Assembly (NCBI GenBank): GCA_018857735.1
Contig: JABMCL010001678.1
Location: 1-64,000, forward strand
Source: Alviniconcha marisindica
Lineage: Eukaryota; Mollusca; Gastropoda; Provannidae
Length of the DNA: 64,000 nt
Reading direction: 5' to 3'
A program made the translations under genes and the position numbers. The notes beneath the pieces are model-generated. The model ran no database searches and was not told where the DNA came from. It saw nothing but the letters and a program-made list of their open reading frames with translations. This document shows, in pieces, positions 21,410 to 32,876 of this stretch. Position 1 is the stretch's first letter. The number at the start of each line of letters is the position of its first letter.

Positions 21410-21778
21410 AATGCTTTTGTGTTTTGACTTCGAAAAAGCATTTAGTTCTTTGGACTGGCAGTTTATGACTACGGTGTTGAAAGCATTTGGATTTTTTTAT
21501 TTGGTGAAGATATTTGTAGATGGATAGCCACTTTTTATAGAAAGATAAACTCAGCAGTGATAGTAAATGGTCAGACTTCATCAGGGTTCTCTACTGAACA
21601 TGGATGTAGACAGGGTGATCCAGTTTCACCTTACTTGTTCATATTATGTGTGGAAATATTAGCAACAATAAGAGAAAATGTTGAAATTAAAGGAATTTGT
21701 ATCAGTGAGGTAGAACATAAAATTTTGCAATTTGCAGATGATGCACAATTGATGAATAATGTTGATATGTCATTTTAA
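21410..21778 (+). pseudogene. LINE reverse transcriptase core fragment
   Basis: The LLCFDFEKAF-like segment (first catalytic Asp region) near 21418 is followed by HGCRQGDPVSPYLFILCVEI (from 21598) and QFADDAQLMNN (about 21729), the catalytic box in FADD form. These are in two frames with frameshifts. The order matches the copy at 40.56-40.90 kb. Confidence 0.85.
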
Positions 21779-23599
21779 AATATCATTAGATACAATTGAA
21801 AAGTACACAAAAGTTTTTGTTTCTGAACACAGATAAAACACAGGCAAAAGGTGTTTTATCTGGAAGGCTTGGAAGCAAAAGGTCACAAATTAAATATATG
21901 CCAGACTTGAAAATAGTTTGAAATCCTAGTCAGTTCAAAATATTAGGACCTGAAAGATTGTGAAAAAAATAATTATAATGAAGTTTTCTGAAGTGAAGGC
22001 ATTGTTCAACATCTGGTCAAAAAGACTCATTACTCCACTCGGAAGAGTTGCTATTTTGAAATCTCTGATACTGTCTAAACTTGTACATGTTTGGATTCTA
22101 CTGCCAGACCCACAAGACGACTGTGAATAATCTGCAGAAAATGTGATTTAAATTTATCTGGAATAATAAGCAAGACAAAATAAGTTGCAAAACTGCCATA
22201 AAGAGTGTAAAGACTGGAGGCTTGGGAGTACTAGATACAAGGAAACACATTTTAGCCCAGAAGATTATGTGGATAAGAAAACTGAAACAGACAAAATGTA
22301 AATGGGAAAACATAGCATTAGAAACTTATCCTTTTATTATAGGTTTAGATCAGCGTGGTCCAAATTTGTATTGCCAAAAGGCAAAAAGTAATATATTTTG
22401 GGAACATGTTTTAAGGCTTATGGATTACTTTATTACAGAATCGAACCCCAAAATTCTAGCGAACTTCTTGCGGAACCTTTTTACATAACGAATGAATCAA
22501 AATTGGAAACAGTTATTTCATACACACAATGGATTGAAATCTTGCACATTTTGTTGGAAACACCGGAAAGCTGATATTATCAATAAAAAAATAAAACATT
22601 TGCAAAACAGAAATTCAAGTTGCTGACAATAGCCCATCAAATACAACTGTAGCCTTGAGGACAATATAGTCCATATCAAAAGATACAAAAGCTTACTATA
22701 TCATATTGAACAATAGTGATTGTTGTGCAAAATAGACAAAAAAGTCATATTGTAATATGTGTTGGAAGTCTTGCTTTTTAAAAATACATAAAATTGACTA
22801 CATTAAATTAAAGTGGTTGCAAATGAGAATTGTCCATCGGGTAATTGCAACGAATGTTATACTGACGAAAATGGGTATTATAAACTGTGAGCAATGTACA
22901 TTTTGTGATGAAAAGGATTCTGTTGAACATTTTTTGTGGCAATGCTACTTTACAAGACGCTTATCAGCACAAATTGTGAAACAGTGTGTAATATTAAGAT
23001 TACAGAAGATCTTGTATTGTGTGGAGTAGACAGCACAGTTATTACTGACAACATTTTTGACCTCATTATTCTATTGGCAAAGCAGTACCTTTATCGATGT
23101 AAATTTGAGCAATCTATACCACTAGTCTCTTTTTCAGAAAACAACTTAAGCGAAGATATAAGTTAGAAGAATATAACTCAAAAATCGCATTTCAAGAAAG
23201 TGACTTTAACGCACAATGGCATTGTTATAAGACGCTTTTGCTGGAAGACTCATGATTTACTCGAACTGATTAATTGTTACTGCTTGGATGCTACGTTTTT
23301 CATTCTTTAATCACTAACGTTGTAATTAGTTAAGACGCAATGTATATAAATAGCTGGATAGTTGGGTCATTCAACCATGTTTTGTGTGTGGTTTAGGGGT
23401 TGGGGAGGAGAACAGGTGTACGTTATTTGCTTTTTCGGTTTGATGTTTTGGTCTTCTTTGGGGGGGTGGGGTGTGTGTGTGTGTGTGTGTTATGCCTTGC
23501 AGCTGTCTGTGAGTGATTAACTGTGACTTATGGTGCATTTGTTATTTTGTAACATAAACTGAATATAAACAAAGTTTAATGAAAAAGAAAAAAGTCTAG

Positions 23600-23800
23600 T
23601 TCATTGTTGAATGCTCCCATGTTCCTAACTTAGCTGCTTTGCAACATAAACCTTCAAGGCGTTGTCGGTAGGCAGCTTGGGTTTGGCTTATCATACGAAT
23701 GCTTTATCACAGATCATTGCGTTTCTGGTATACCAGCTCGACCCTCCATCTACGGGTTGACCCTTTATCCCCCACACCCTTCTCCTGGCTGCCACACATT
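23600..23800. other. No feature recognised
   Basis: Short unique stretch after the LINE tail. The TG tract at 23471-23490 lies just before it. Confidence 0.5.
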
Positions 23801-23809
23801 GCATTTTAT

Positions 23810-24312
23810 TATTATTATTGAGTGATAGCTTTTATATAGCGCTATTCTCTGCTCTTGAACAGACTGATGTCGCATGTGATTTTGAATCAGCGACTGTATC
23901 CTCTCTTCTTCTTTTTCACCTTTCCTTTTTTAAAGTGCGTTTTTTAATATCCAACAAAGTGGTGCACAGACAATGCCATTTGGTTGTAACATGGCAGGTG
24001 CCGCATAAAACTGATGCCATCTCGGTGCACGTTCTGTGTACACCATACAGCCTTGTACCGTGTACACTGTACAGTGTCACTTTATTCAAAGATACATAGG
24101 TTGAGCGCGTGTGTGTTTATCTGTAACCTGCCACCAGCATTTTTGGCAGAATGACCAGGATCTTTTACGTGCTACTGCGGTAACACAGGGGTGGAACAGA
24201 TACCAAATAAGAGTCGGCACAGAAAGTTGACCCTGGAAAAGAAAATGCTCCTGCTGGGACTCGAACCCGGGATCTTTTGATCACGAGTCTAACCATCAAA
24301 CAATACCTGCAC
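23810..24312 (-). mobile_element. tRNA-derived SINE with conserved central domain
   Basis: On the minus strand the element starts near 24312 with a tRNA-like head: a GGTTAGACTCGTGATC segment and the B-box GGTTCGAGTCC (about 24268-24278), preceded by an A-box-like TAGCGGTGCAGG. Downstream is a GCACGTAAAAGATCCTGGTC block of the type found in invertebrate SINEs, and the other end near 23810 is (ATT)n with an AGCGCTATATAAA tail, consistent with LINE-shared 3' ends. Confidence 0.75.
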
Positions 24313-24355
24313 CGCTAACACAAGATGGAGAGAATCCTCCCATCCCCAGTACAAG

Positions 24356-24530
24356 CAAGCAATGTTTGTTTTAATTCACGTGGAAGAAGTTTGTTTTTCT
24401 CTCTCTTCATTATTTGTTTTGTTCCACACATACACACAATGCCTACACACCCTCCCTTCGTGGAAAAAACAAATAATGAAGAGAGAGAAAAACAGATTTC
24501 TTCTGCATGAATTAAAACAAACATCGCTTG
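24356..24530. repeat. Long imperfect inverted repeat (hairpin), ~72-base arms
   Basis: Arms 24356-24427 and 24460-24530 are reverse complements with a few mismatches, separated by a 32-base loop. Each arm reads TTTGTTTTAATTC then TTCTCTCTCTTCATTATTTG. As a result both strands encode nearly the same peptide, a visible sign of symmetry. No flanking transposase. Confidence 0.9.
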
Positions 24531-24559
24531 CTCAGTCGGATGGAGCTGATCTCCAATTA

Positions 24560-24600
24560 ATGCAGTAGTCGGAGTGTGTGTGTGTGTGTGTGTGTCTATT
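24560..24600. repeat. (TG)n microsatellite
   Basis: About ten TG units follow the hairpin. A SINE-like or unique stretch follows. Confidence 0.9.
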
Positions 24601-24696
24601 GGGCGATTCAGGCAGGGTTGTTAACTCCCTTGACTTTTGCCCAGCATCGCTTAAGACCCTTGGCTGCTTTTACTTCTGGTGCGTACTTTCTTCACA

Positions 24697-24813
24697 ATGG
24701 AAGGCGGTGACAATGAATTTGCGAATTTTACACTGCCAACTTTAAAGGCATTTTTGGAGGCCTGTAGTCATTACGTGTCTGGCATAAGCAATAACTTGTT
24801 GTTCGTGCTATAG
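24697..24813 (+). pseudogene. SAP-like N-terminal fragment, broken
   Basis: ATG at 24697 (context CACAATGG) opens a 38-codon frame with FANFTLPTLKAFLEAC and HYVSGISNNLL segments, resembling the helix-turn-helix of SAP domains found at the start of many invertebrate repeat-encoded proteins. The frame then stops at 24811. Similarity continues in a shifted frame with a CPK.HFF-like segment (about 24817), so a small indel has broken it. Further ORF pieces to 25260 have no recognisable domain. The family assignment is tentative. Confidence 0.4.
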
Positions 24814-24819
24814 GATGCC

Positions 24820-25530
24820 CCAAAATGCATTTTTTTCTACGAAGTCGCGATCTTCTGGTCAGCCAAAAAACAACGCAAAGACACTTTTTCCCACCCTCCT
24901 TCCCCTTTCCGCAGTAATTTTGGCAACTGCAACAGTATTAGCATTTGTACTGTTTTGCGATTCTAGGTTCAACTTCCACTGTTATACACAGCGTAAAGCA
25001 ATGCGTACTCAGAAATCGGCCTGGAAGTGTGCTGTGACCTCTCGCAACTTCTTGGGCAAAAGATTACAAAGCACATTCACTCTAGCAAACCAGCTTCGCT
25101 GAATTGCCCAATATGGGTCATTCTCCTGAAAACTGGTCAAAACTGTGACATAGAGGGTAACGATTCAAAGTGTGAATTTTTTTATGTTATTATTTGGAAT
25201 GAAAGCTTGACGTGTCTTGTGTACATAAATATAAGACATAAATTGACAGGGTGGCAGGAACTTGGTTAACTGTGCATTATGTTACGTCATAGGTCAGTGT
25301 CTCGTGTGTTACAGAAGACACCAGAAATGCACGAATAGTCAGCTCAGTTGCCAGTTTGACTCTTGCCTTTTTTTATTATACAGTATTTCAAAATAATAAA
25401 GGAATATCTGTCACTTCTGACATTAAAAAAAATAAATCCTGCCTCTTTAATGATTTTGGTTTAAAATGTCTTTGAAGTACAGACATGCACGAAATAGATT
25501 ACACATTTCTTTTCCTTATTTTTTTTCTTC
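24820..25530. other. No intact gene; possible continuation of the broken SAP-like ORF
   Basis: Moderate-length ORFs at 24815-25102 and 25027-25269 overlap in different frames without domain signatures. A C12 run follows at about 25530. Confidence 0.4.
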
Positions 25531-25984
25531 CCCCCCCCCCCCCTTTCAAATTCAAAATACTTTATTGTCCGTTGCAATCATAACAATTAAACGAAAAATT
25601 TTCTTCACTCACACCAGCTCTGCCACATTGACAATTAGTTAAGTTGAACACATTAAAAACAGAAGCAGGTATAACACATAAAGAAAAGCTGTCTAAAACA
25701 TATATATAATAGTATTTTCAATTTTGTATTCAGTGACTACTCATTCCTATAGTAACATTTTCAATACCCAAATAAATAAATGGGTTTGAGGGACATTTGG
25801 TATCAGTACCTGTATACAATTAAATATCACACATACATTGGTTATGAACACCAGTAGCAAAAGGGCCCAGCATATATTATTAGTTATCACAGTTCACATG
25901 TAATATACCTGTGTGTATCCAATGAGCAATAGCTTACAAGATAAAAAGCATCAATCTATAGTTCCATTCCATTCTCATTCACTC

Positions 25985-26370
25985 ACATTACCCCCCCCCC
26001 CCCCCCCCCCCACACACACACATACTTGCAAGTTGCACATCCACACACACACCGCACATACTCCCCATTACAAGGACACATTCCCCCCACCCACACACCA
26101 CCCTAACAATACTGACACACTTCCAGTATGATATCAGCACATACACTGATTATAAACAACAGTGCAGTATATACAGGAACGCATTCAAGCACAAACAACT
26201 TATAAAATATGATACATCATTAAATCCTTCCATTCTCAAAAAAATCATTTGTACATCTACCCCACACACACACACACACACACAAACACATCCACACACC
26301 TCTTAATTATGCATAAAATAAAAATATTAAATCACTGACACTAAAACATTTTCAAACACACACACACAGC
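25985..26370. repeat. Poly-C tract and (CA)n microsatellites in LINE 3' UTR
   Basis: A C run of about 20 at 25990-26010 is followed by CA tracts at 26011-26050, 26262-26290 and 26355-26380. These lie in the transcribed 3' part of the Rex1-like LINE. Confidence 0.9.
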
Positions 26371-27067
26371 ACACACACATAAATTCAACAGCAGCTTAAA
26401 ATAAATACCTCATTTCATTTTACACATTCTCAGTAATATTGTGCATCATTCCTCCCCACCACTTTTTTTCCCCCTCCCCCTCCCCCACCCAAACATGGCC
26501 ACCTAACCCACTCACAACCCCAAAACAATACAATACATAAAAAGAAATACAAGCATAAAAGAACAACTGTCATAAAAGGCAAACATAACATTTCACTATA
26601 AACACACCACATACCTCCATGCTTCCACATTTACTTACATATCGCATACAACAATTGCACAATAAAACTTAGTAAATTACACCAAAACAGCGCATAAAAG
26701 GACTATCATAAAACATACAATAACCTGAAACAGGTACATAATTACATGCAGTGTACTAATTAATTATTATTTTTACTATGCTAAAACATGTACACACACA
26801 CACATACATGTATCTCCCTTTCTTTCTCTCTCTCTCAACTAATCAACTAATAATAATATTAATATCACACTTATTTAATACATCAGCATCAACTGATCAA
26901 GTTACCCCACACACCACACAATTTAAGAAGGCAATGACTACAACACAGCTTATACTGAGCTGTGAGCAATCCTTATCACCAAGTAATTAATAGATTATGC
27001 CTCTTCTGTGCACACAGACTCAAATCTACAGCAAGTATGCATCTCTTCCATCAGGGTAGGTTCTGCA

Positions 27068-27409
27068 TCAAAATGAATTTGCATTTAAAACTGCTATGGC
27101 ACTTGGAATAAATGATTTCTTGTAGCTGTTCTTTCGTGCCAAGGGAACTCTAAAATGTCTGCCTGAAGGGAGTCTTCTGATCAGCGGGTGAAGAGGGTGT
27201 GCTGAGTCGGCAATAATCTGGGATGCTTTCCTTTTCATCACTTTGGCATAAACATCAGAAAGCGGGATCTGGCTACACCCAATGACTTTGCGGGCTGTGT
27301 TAACTATATGGGAAAGACTGGCTTTGTTTCTTACAGTCACAGTGAGAACACTGAACCAAGTTACAATGCTGAACGCCAGTATACTTTCAATCAAACTTCT
27401 GTACACCAT
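27068..27409 (-). pseudogene. Rex1/CR1-like RT C-terminal region
   Basis: Encodes VYRSLIESILAFSIVTWF and a KASQIIADSAHPLHPLI segment, typical of the post-RT region of Rex1/CR1 LINEs, ending ALNA..F. Same element as 27422-28748. Confidence 0.8.
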
Positions 27410-27421
27410 CTCAAGAATACC

Positions 27422-28748
27422 CTAACTAATGCTGAGGTGTTTTAACTTTCGAAGAAGAAAAAGACGTTGCTGAGCTTTCTTAAATACAAAATCAACATGC
27501 TGAGTGAAGATCAGCTTTTGATCAACAACAGTACCAAGATACTTGAAACTGCCAACAACTTCCACTTTCTTCCCATTTAATTCTATCAGCATACATCTGT
27601 TATTGTCATTCCCACTTCCAAAAATCAGTTCTTTAGTTTTGCTTACATTAAGCTCCAAAAAATTTGACTTGAACCAATCATTTAACATGTCAATGCAAAA
27701 AGTACTGAGAAAGAGAAAACTTGTTTTTGAGATGACTAATCAGGGCCATATCATCTGCATACTAGATCAAAATAAGAACAGGATTGTTACAAGTGTATTC
27801 ATTTGTGTAAACAGAAAATAAAACAAGAGAGAGGACACACCCCTGAGGAACACCAGTGTTTAAAACAAGTTCATCTGACAGTACAGGCTGGTCACACAGA
27901 CGCGAGCTCAGGCGTAGAAACATAGAAACTGATCCACAGAACAAGACCCGTATTTACCTCAAGATCCAAGAGCCTTTCTATCAAAACATGTGGTTGATGA
28001 GAAATCCATAAAAAGAACTCTAACTGTAGTGCCGGCAGAGTCTAGATGACTAGAAATGAGATCAAAAAGAGTTAAAGTTGCATCTTCCACCCCCCTCCTA
28101 GCCCTGTAAGCAAACTGCAGTGGGTCCATGCGATTAGCCACAGATACAATCAGCTGATTACAAACAATTCTTTCCATGTATTTGGCACTGATCAATGTTA
28201 GTGCAACAGGTCTAAAATCATTCATTTCTTTTGCACTGGGTCTCTTAGGTACAGGTGTGACAGTCAACATTTTCCATGAGTGAGGTATGAAATGCACATT
28301 CAAAAACAGCTGAAACATATGGGTAAAGACACCACCTAGCTGTTTGGCACACACCTTCAAAACACAACCTTTCACTAATTTCAGACCGTCAGGCCCAGGA
28401 GCCTTTGGGGTTTATGCGTGACGAGCATTTAACAACATCCCCATCATCTACAGTGACAGGACAAGAAATAAGAGACTCGCATAAAGTGTTACATTCATCA
28501 CTAAAACCTTAAGTATCAAACCTGGCATAAAATCTGTTCAGGTCATTGGCCAAAACACTAGGATCAGCAGAAGTTAAAGGTTTCTGCTGCTGGTTCCGAC
28601 CCATCATAGTGTTCAAACCCTTCCAAGCATCCTTAGCATTACCCACAAACAAGTTTCTTTCCACTGTATCTTTGTACTCTAGTTTTGCCAAAAACACCTT
28701 CCTAAATTCCAAAGTAATTTGGAGGAGGGGGGTGATGCGTTGCACCAA
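27422..28748 (-). pseudogene. Rex1/CR1-like reverse transcriptase, several broken frames
   Basis: Frames at 27422-27688, 27762-27944, 27959-28375 and 28509-28748 together cover fingers, palm and thumb. Landmarks are a KMLTVTPVPK segment, DFRPVALT, a PLQFAYRARRGVEDAT segment, VLFMDFSS, a GVPQGCVLS segment and YADDMAL. Breaks between frames show it is inactive. Confidence 0.85.
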
Positions 28749-28758
28749 CTTGGTCTGA

Positions 28759-29000
28759 ACCTTATATATAAATATACATGTCAGAGGGATATTTGTTTCT
28801 TGCTTTCTAAAGTTAATAACTAATCACACTTAATTAGTAATTTGTCTCACATGTTATATAGACATCATCACAAGCACAAAAGGATATAAGAATCACACAC
28901 TTGAACCATTGACAAAAAAACTTAATAAACAAGTATATTCATAACAAAAGCAATGTTCTTTCCACATTTTTCTTGATTAGAACTGGTATTGACCCCTGCT
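28759..29000. other. No feature recognised
   Basis: AT-rich spacer. Confidence 0.5.
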
Positions 29001-29700
29001 TTAGATATCGGGTTGGCCAAGAGTGGCAGCAATCTAGTCCACAGTCACCCAAGCCATATTCTCTGTCTCACGCCCTGTGTAAAAGCAAGAAAATCTGTAC
29101 ACGGTGTCTTACCCTGTCTTGTGATGATGTGCCATCAAACTAATTTGGATTGCAAAAGTTTCAATATTTCTGAAGATCTAGTAGAAACGATTGTGGCTTT
29201 GACCTTGAACGAGCAAAATGATATTTCTGAATGATACTCTGGCTGATGATGATGCATCACCATACTAAGTTTGACCGATCAGAGATATTGTCCCCGCAAA
29301 CATTCACGAAGTTCAGAACCTTCACTGTGACCTTGACTACAGCAAAGCAACCTTTTCACAACACTCCAGCTTATGAACATGCACTGTCAAACTAAGTTGG
29401 TCGCCCCAAAAAATCAGCAGTTAAGAACATATAATAGAAATAGTCATGATTTCATTGTATGAACCCAAACTCAGTTACTGTGACCTTGAAGATAGCAACC
29501 CATTTTTCACACATGACGCTCTGGCTTATAATGATGTCTCACGGCCATACTGGGATTGGTTACAAACGGTTCAGCGATGCATATCATCCAAACTTGAAGA
29601 TAGAATCCCATTCAGTTTTCGCATGACATTCCGGCTCACGGTGGAGCACCACAGTACCAAGTTTGGTTACAAAAGGTTGCATACACAAACTCAGCCAACT
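29000..29700 (+). repeat. Irregular tandem repeat with TGACCTTGA core (family E)
   Basis: Units of about 100-150 bases repeat the order TGACCTTGA, then TTTTCAC, then CTCTGGCTTATAATGATG, then CACCATACTAAGTTTG or ACCAAGTTTGGTTACAAA. TGACCTTGA is exact at 29200, 29328 and 29481. Further copies lie at 55.56-55.70 and about 56.69-56.86 kb. Confidence 0.8.
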
Positions 29701-29779
29701 GGGAACAAATATCTGTCACGAGCGTTACATCCCTCACCCCTGAAGACACCAGTGCTTTCCCTTTTGTAGCAAAATAATA

Positions 29780-30320
29780 CACCACACACAGCGCAAAGAG
29801 GTCAAACGTTGCTGCCGCAAGTCAGCTGATGTGGACTCGTACGTTAGGGTAGGTCGAAAGTCAACGGTACTAGCAGAAATAATTCTTTTGTGTGCTCGCA
29901 CGTTACACCATTTTAAGACACCACGTCAACCACCCCTGAAGAAATGAATAACAGATACCAACTCACATGTGGCATCACAGAACACACGTGTATACGTTAG
30001 CTTCATGCGACGTGCACGCTAGCAGAAAAAGCGATATCAGGGAAAAGCACACAAAAGAGTCAAAAACGCTCTACCAAGGCTACAACAAACATGCTTCACA
30101 GATGCCGTTACTGCATTATCGACAATGTAGCTTTTGCCGGGCAAAGGAAAATATGAACGAAACTTTAGAAGCCATCAAAACTGAAGCTTGACTGCTTCAA
30201 CGATTGACTTGACTGCTCCAAAGCAAAGTTGGACAAACTAAACAGCCGGAAAACGCTGAAGTCGTACTTTCTACAAGGTTCAACTTACCGTCGCGGACGA
30301 CCCCGGCAAGTATTACATGT
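29780..30320. other. Unassigned segment upstream of gypsy remnant
   Basis: Relatively GC-rich with CG-containing blocks (CGTACGTTAG, CTCGCACGTTACACC). It may be the 5' part of the gypsy element, but no gag or zinc-knuckle motif can be read with confidence. Confidence 0.35.
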
Positions 30321-30334
30321 GGACCAGCACCAAC

Positions 30335-31470
30335 TCCCCAAACCCAGTGACAAATTTGGCAGGAGGCAAAGCATTTTCAAAACATGACTACCAGCCTACC
30401 ACCAAACGGAAGCGAAGGAGTGGTCCCGGCACTTTCTCACAATCACCACTCAAAAGGGCTCTGCCACTATTGCCGCCTTCCTTTCAAGTTTGGTATGTCT
30501 GCGACCCCGATTCTATTCCAGCGGACTATGGAGCAGATTCTACAAGGGATTCTGGGAGTATAGTGCCGTCATGGACGACACAGAGCTGATAGGAGCAACG
30601 GAAGAGGAACGGCACTTCCGGCTTCAGAGGCGGCCAGAGGAGCATGCCCTGAGACTTCAGATATCCAAGTGGAGTTCCTCAGGGACCGGATGGAGTATTT
30701 ACGTCACATTACCGACAAGGACGGACTTCACCCTGCGCCTGAAAAGGCCGGTGAGAACTCAATGACTGATGCTCCAGCTCCATGGAACGAGAGAGATTTC
30801 TGGCCAATCTCCCTTCAGAACTGACTCGACTCAGCCTACTCAAAGCTCTTCTGAAGGAAAAGACACCATGGCATTGGACTGACAATTTAATGTCAAGTGG
30901 CTTTCCTGCGATCCAAACAGCTGTTGTCATCTGCCAGGGTCCTGACCCACTGTGACGTCAACGTGCCGCTACAGCCGCTGGAGTGCCGCGACGCATCCTC
31001 CGTGGGCCTGGGCGCCGTCATCAGTCACGTGATGCCAGATGGATCACAGCCACCAGGTGCGTATTCGCCGAACCTTGAATAAGGCGGAACAGAACAATGC
31101 CCATAGTCGACTGAGAAAGAGGCGGCTCTGGCCCTTCTGCCATAATAAATTCCACGATTACCTCTACGCTGGTTACGGATCACAAACCACTGCTGGTCAG
31201 TTATTCTAGGCCCCAAAGAAGGGCGTGCCAACATAGGCAGCCGCAAGAATGCAACGCTCTCATTCTTGCAGCGTATGACTGCGAACTGCCGGAGTTTAGG
31301 CCAAGGACGCGGGAGCATGCCAATGCTGATATGCTGTCAAAATTTCCTCTTGACGTTCCGGACACCCGTACAGCCGTGGAGGAGCCCATTGTTTACGTCA
31401 CTGTCTAAGATGAGCTTCCAGCTACTTCCCAGCACTTTAGTGCTGATCTAACTTCAAGAAGGACACCAGG
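30335..31470 (+). mobile_element. Decayed Ty3/gypsy pol remnant (RT end and RNase H)
   Basis: An LAGGKAFSKHD segment at about 30350 resembles the RT palm entry, HALRLQISK near 30645 matches the RT thumb region, and DKDGLHPAPEK near 30718 is the classic gypsy RT/RNase H junction. RNase H follows with DASSVGLGAVISHVMPDGS (about 30990), a TEKEALA-like segment, LVTDHKPLL (about 31180) and an REHANADMLSKFPLD segment (about 31310). Stops and shifts interrupt every part. No integrase is readable. Confidence 0.8.
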
Positions 31471-31479
31471 ATGTGGCAC

Positions 31480-32030
31480 GGTCCTTTACCTTGCCGCGGA
31501 ATGGCCGGCTCAATGTGCATGACCGACCAAGACCTACAACCATACTTCTATTACAGAGTGAAAGCTTGATTCTAATACACAAAATTAATAATAATTAAAT
31601 AGTACGGAAAATTGACTTGTTTTGGGTTGTAGCAGGGACGGTCCGAGGTAAACGGGTGGAATAACCAAGCGTTAATAGTGTCGGGAACGATAAGGACCAC
31701 TGGTCACCATTATTTTTCAAAACTGAATGTGCGGGGCAGAGTCACAAAGACCCAATGTCCGTTGCACCACTGAGTGATGAATAACTCAAAGTAAAAGGCC
31801 GTGTAACTGCTCAGTCATCTCCTGGGCGCTTTGAGAGTCCAGCTCAGTCACCTCCCTCCTCTTGATCTCGCCTGGACTCTGTACCCTTCTCCCCACTATC
31901 CTCGTCCATAATAACTTGGACCATCTCGACGCTTCTGTGGACGTAAAGCAACACGGCTTACAAGGCGACCCGGTAGTACATGGCGCCGGGTCTGCCCGCG
32001 GCGCCGGCCTACTTGAAAGCGGCAGTATTG
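31480..32030. other. Possible gypsy LTR or flank; unassigned
   Basis: CG-containing, unlike the AT-rich surroundings. A GGTTGTAGCAGGGACGG segment near 31626 could be LTR-like, but no duplicate is found in the window. Confidence 0.3.
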
Positions 32031-32230
32031 GGTAATGACTGGTCGTGACCGGTCGCACTACCAGTCAGCCCGTGACGTCGCAGCCTACCAGTCAGTCACC
32101 GCACGACCAGTCATGCGCCGGACCGGTCTGGCCGCGGTCACGACCAACAGTCAGTCGTAGATCTCCACGACTGGTGGCACAAGGCTACTGGTCTTAGGAC
32201 CCGACTATACGACTCCCTCCCGTGTGCGAT
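32030..32230. repeat. GC-rich cluster of ACCAGTC/GACTGGT motifs
   Basis: ACTGGTCGTGACCGGTCG, CTACCAGTCAG, CTACCAGTCAGTCACC, GACCAGTCATG, GACCAACAGTCAG, GACTGGTGGC and TACTGGTC follow each other within ~180 bases in both orientations, giving local inverted repeats. Confidence 0.7.
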
Positions 32231-32479
32231 TTGCAATCGCCGAGCGCCCGAGTCACTCACTGAGTTTGAACAACGGACCGGCCGTCGACCTTGCTGCGAC
32301 TAATTCTGTAAGCGATGACCCACGACAGGCTCAGCGACTAGTCCTACGCTCTCTCTCTGCGATTCCCCCACGATTCCCTCCTCTCTTGGTCGTACAGCAG
32401 CTCGTAACTTGGTCGCAAACCCGATGTGACTGGGGCTTTACGTACACGGTTTGCCCGCCTGTTGGCCAGATGAAAGGTA

Positions 32480-32645
32480 GCCGGTAGTGTTGCTTAATGT
32501 CCTCAGATGTCAGTTATGTTAGGGACAAGCTGAGACCAATGCCGAAGCATGGTTCAGTATAGCTGCTTTACGTCCTCGGAAACCAAAAGGTTCGTTAGGA
32601 CGGACAGCCAAGGACGGCCACCTCGTGACTCTCACACAGCTCCTC
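32480..32645 (+). repeat. Dispersed repeat family C, copy 1
   Basis: TGCTTAATGTCCTCAGATGT, an AATGCCGAAGCATGGTTCA segment and GGACGGACAGCCAAGGACGG are found in reverse complement at 60640-60815. The tail block is shared with the tRNA-derived SINE family B. Confidence 0.85.
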
Positions 32646-32802
32646 AACTAATAATAATAATAATGTACATTTATCATGCGCTCATCAACGCCCTGAGCGC
32701 TCACATGATACATATTAACCTAAATATGATATTCTATACACATGCAGAGCATAGTTCTACCAAAACAATTTACATAAAGTATTATTTAAAAAATAAAACG
32801 CA

Positions 32803-32804
<2 letters not shown>

Positions 32805-32874
<70 letters not shown>
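32805..32874. repeat. (AC)35 microsatellite
   Basis: Uninterrupted AC dinucleotides, inside the 3' UTR of the L2-like LINE. Confidence 0.99.

Positions 32875-32876
<2 letters not shown>

Larger units (their letters stand above)
18245..23590 (+). mobile_element. Decayed L1/Tx1-like LINE, split by a family A insertion
   Basis: An endonuclease start (SLNCHGLGN segment, 18254 onward) is followed after the insertion by an endonuclease core near 20450 (VVGDWNLVLD), an LALTDAWRRNNP segment near 20560, a reverse transcriptase near 21420-21780 (HGCRQGDPVSPYLF, QFADDAQL) and a C-terminal region to 23166 with a CTFCDEKDSVEH.LWQC zinc-finger-like segment. The 3' end is an A-rich tail near 23580. Many stops and frameshifts break every domain. 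A second copy lies in reverse at 38.95-40.93 kb. Confidence 0.85.
25545..28758 (-). mobile_element. Decayed Rex1/CR1-like LINE, minus strand
   Basis: RT blocks run from 28748 down to 27068. A DAWKGLNTMMG segment and DLNRFYARFD start the RT; then come PVPKRPSAKEMNDFRPVALT, a VLFMDFSST segment, YADDMALI (27750-27761), an ELNVSKTKELIFG segment, FKYLGTVVD, and a C-terminal SLIESILAFSIVTWFS segment. A CA-rich ~1.5 kb 3' UTR ends with GGACAATAAAGTATTTTGAA near 25550-25570. Several stops and frameshifts are present, including a stop just before YADD. Confidence 0.85.

Noticed and set aside
24240..24312. A tRNA gene
   Set aside because: A-box and B-box are present, but the cloverleaf is not closed and it continues into a SINE body.
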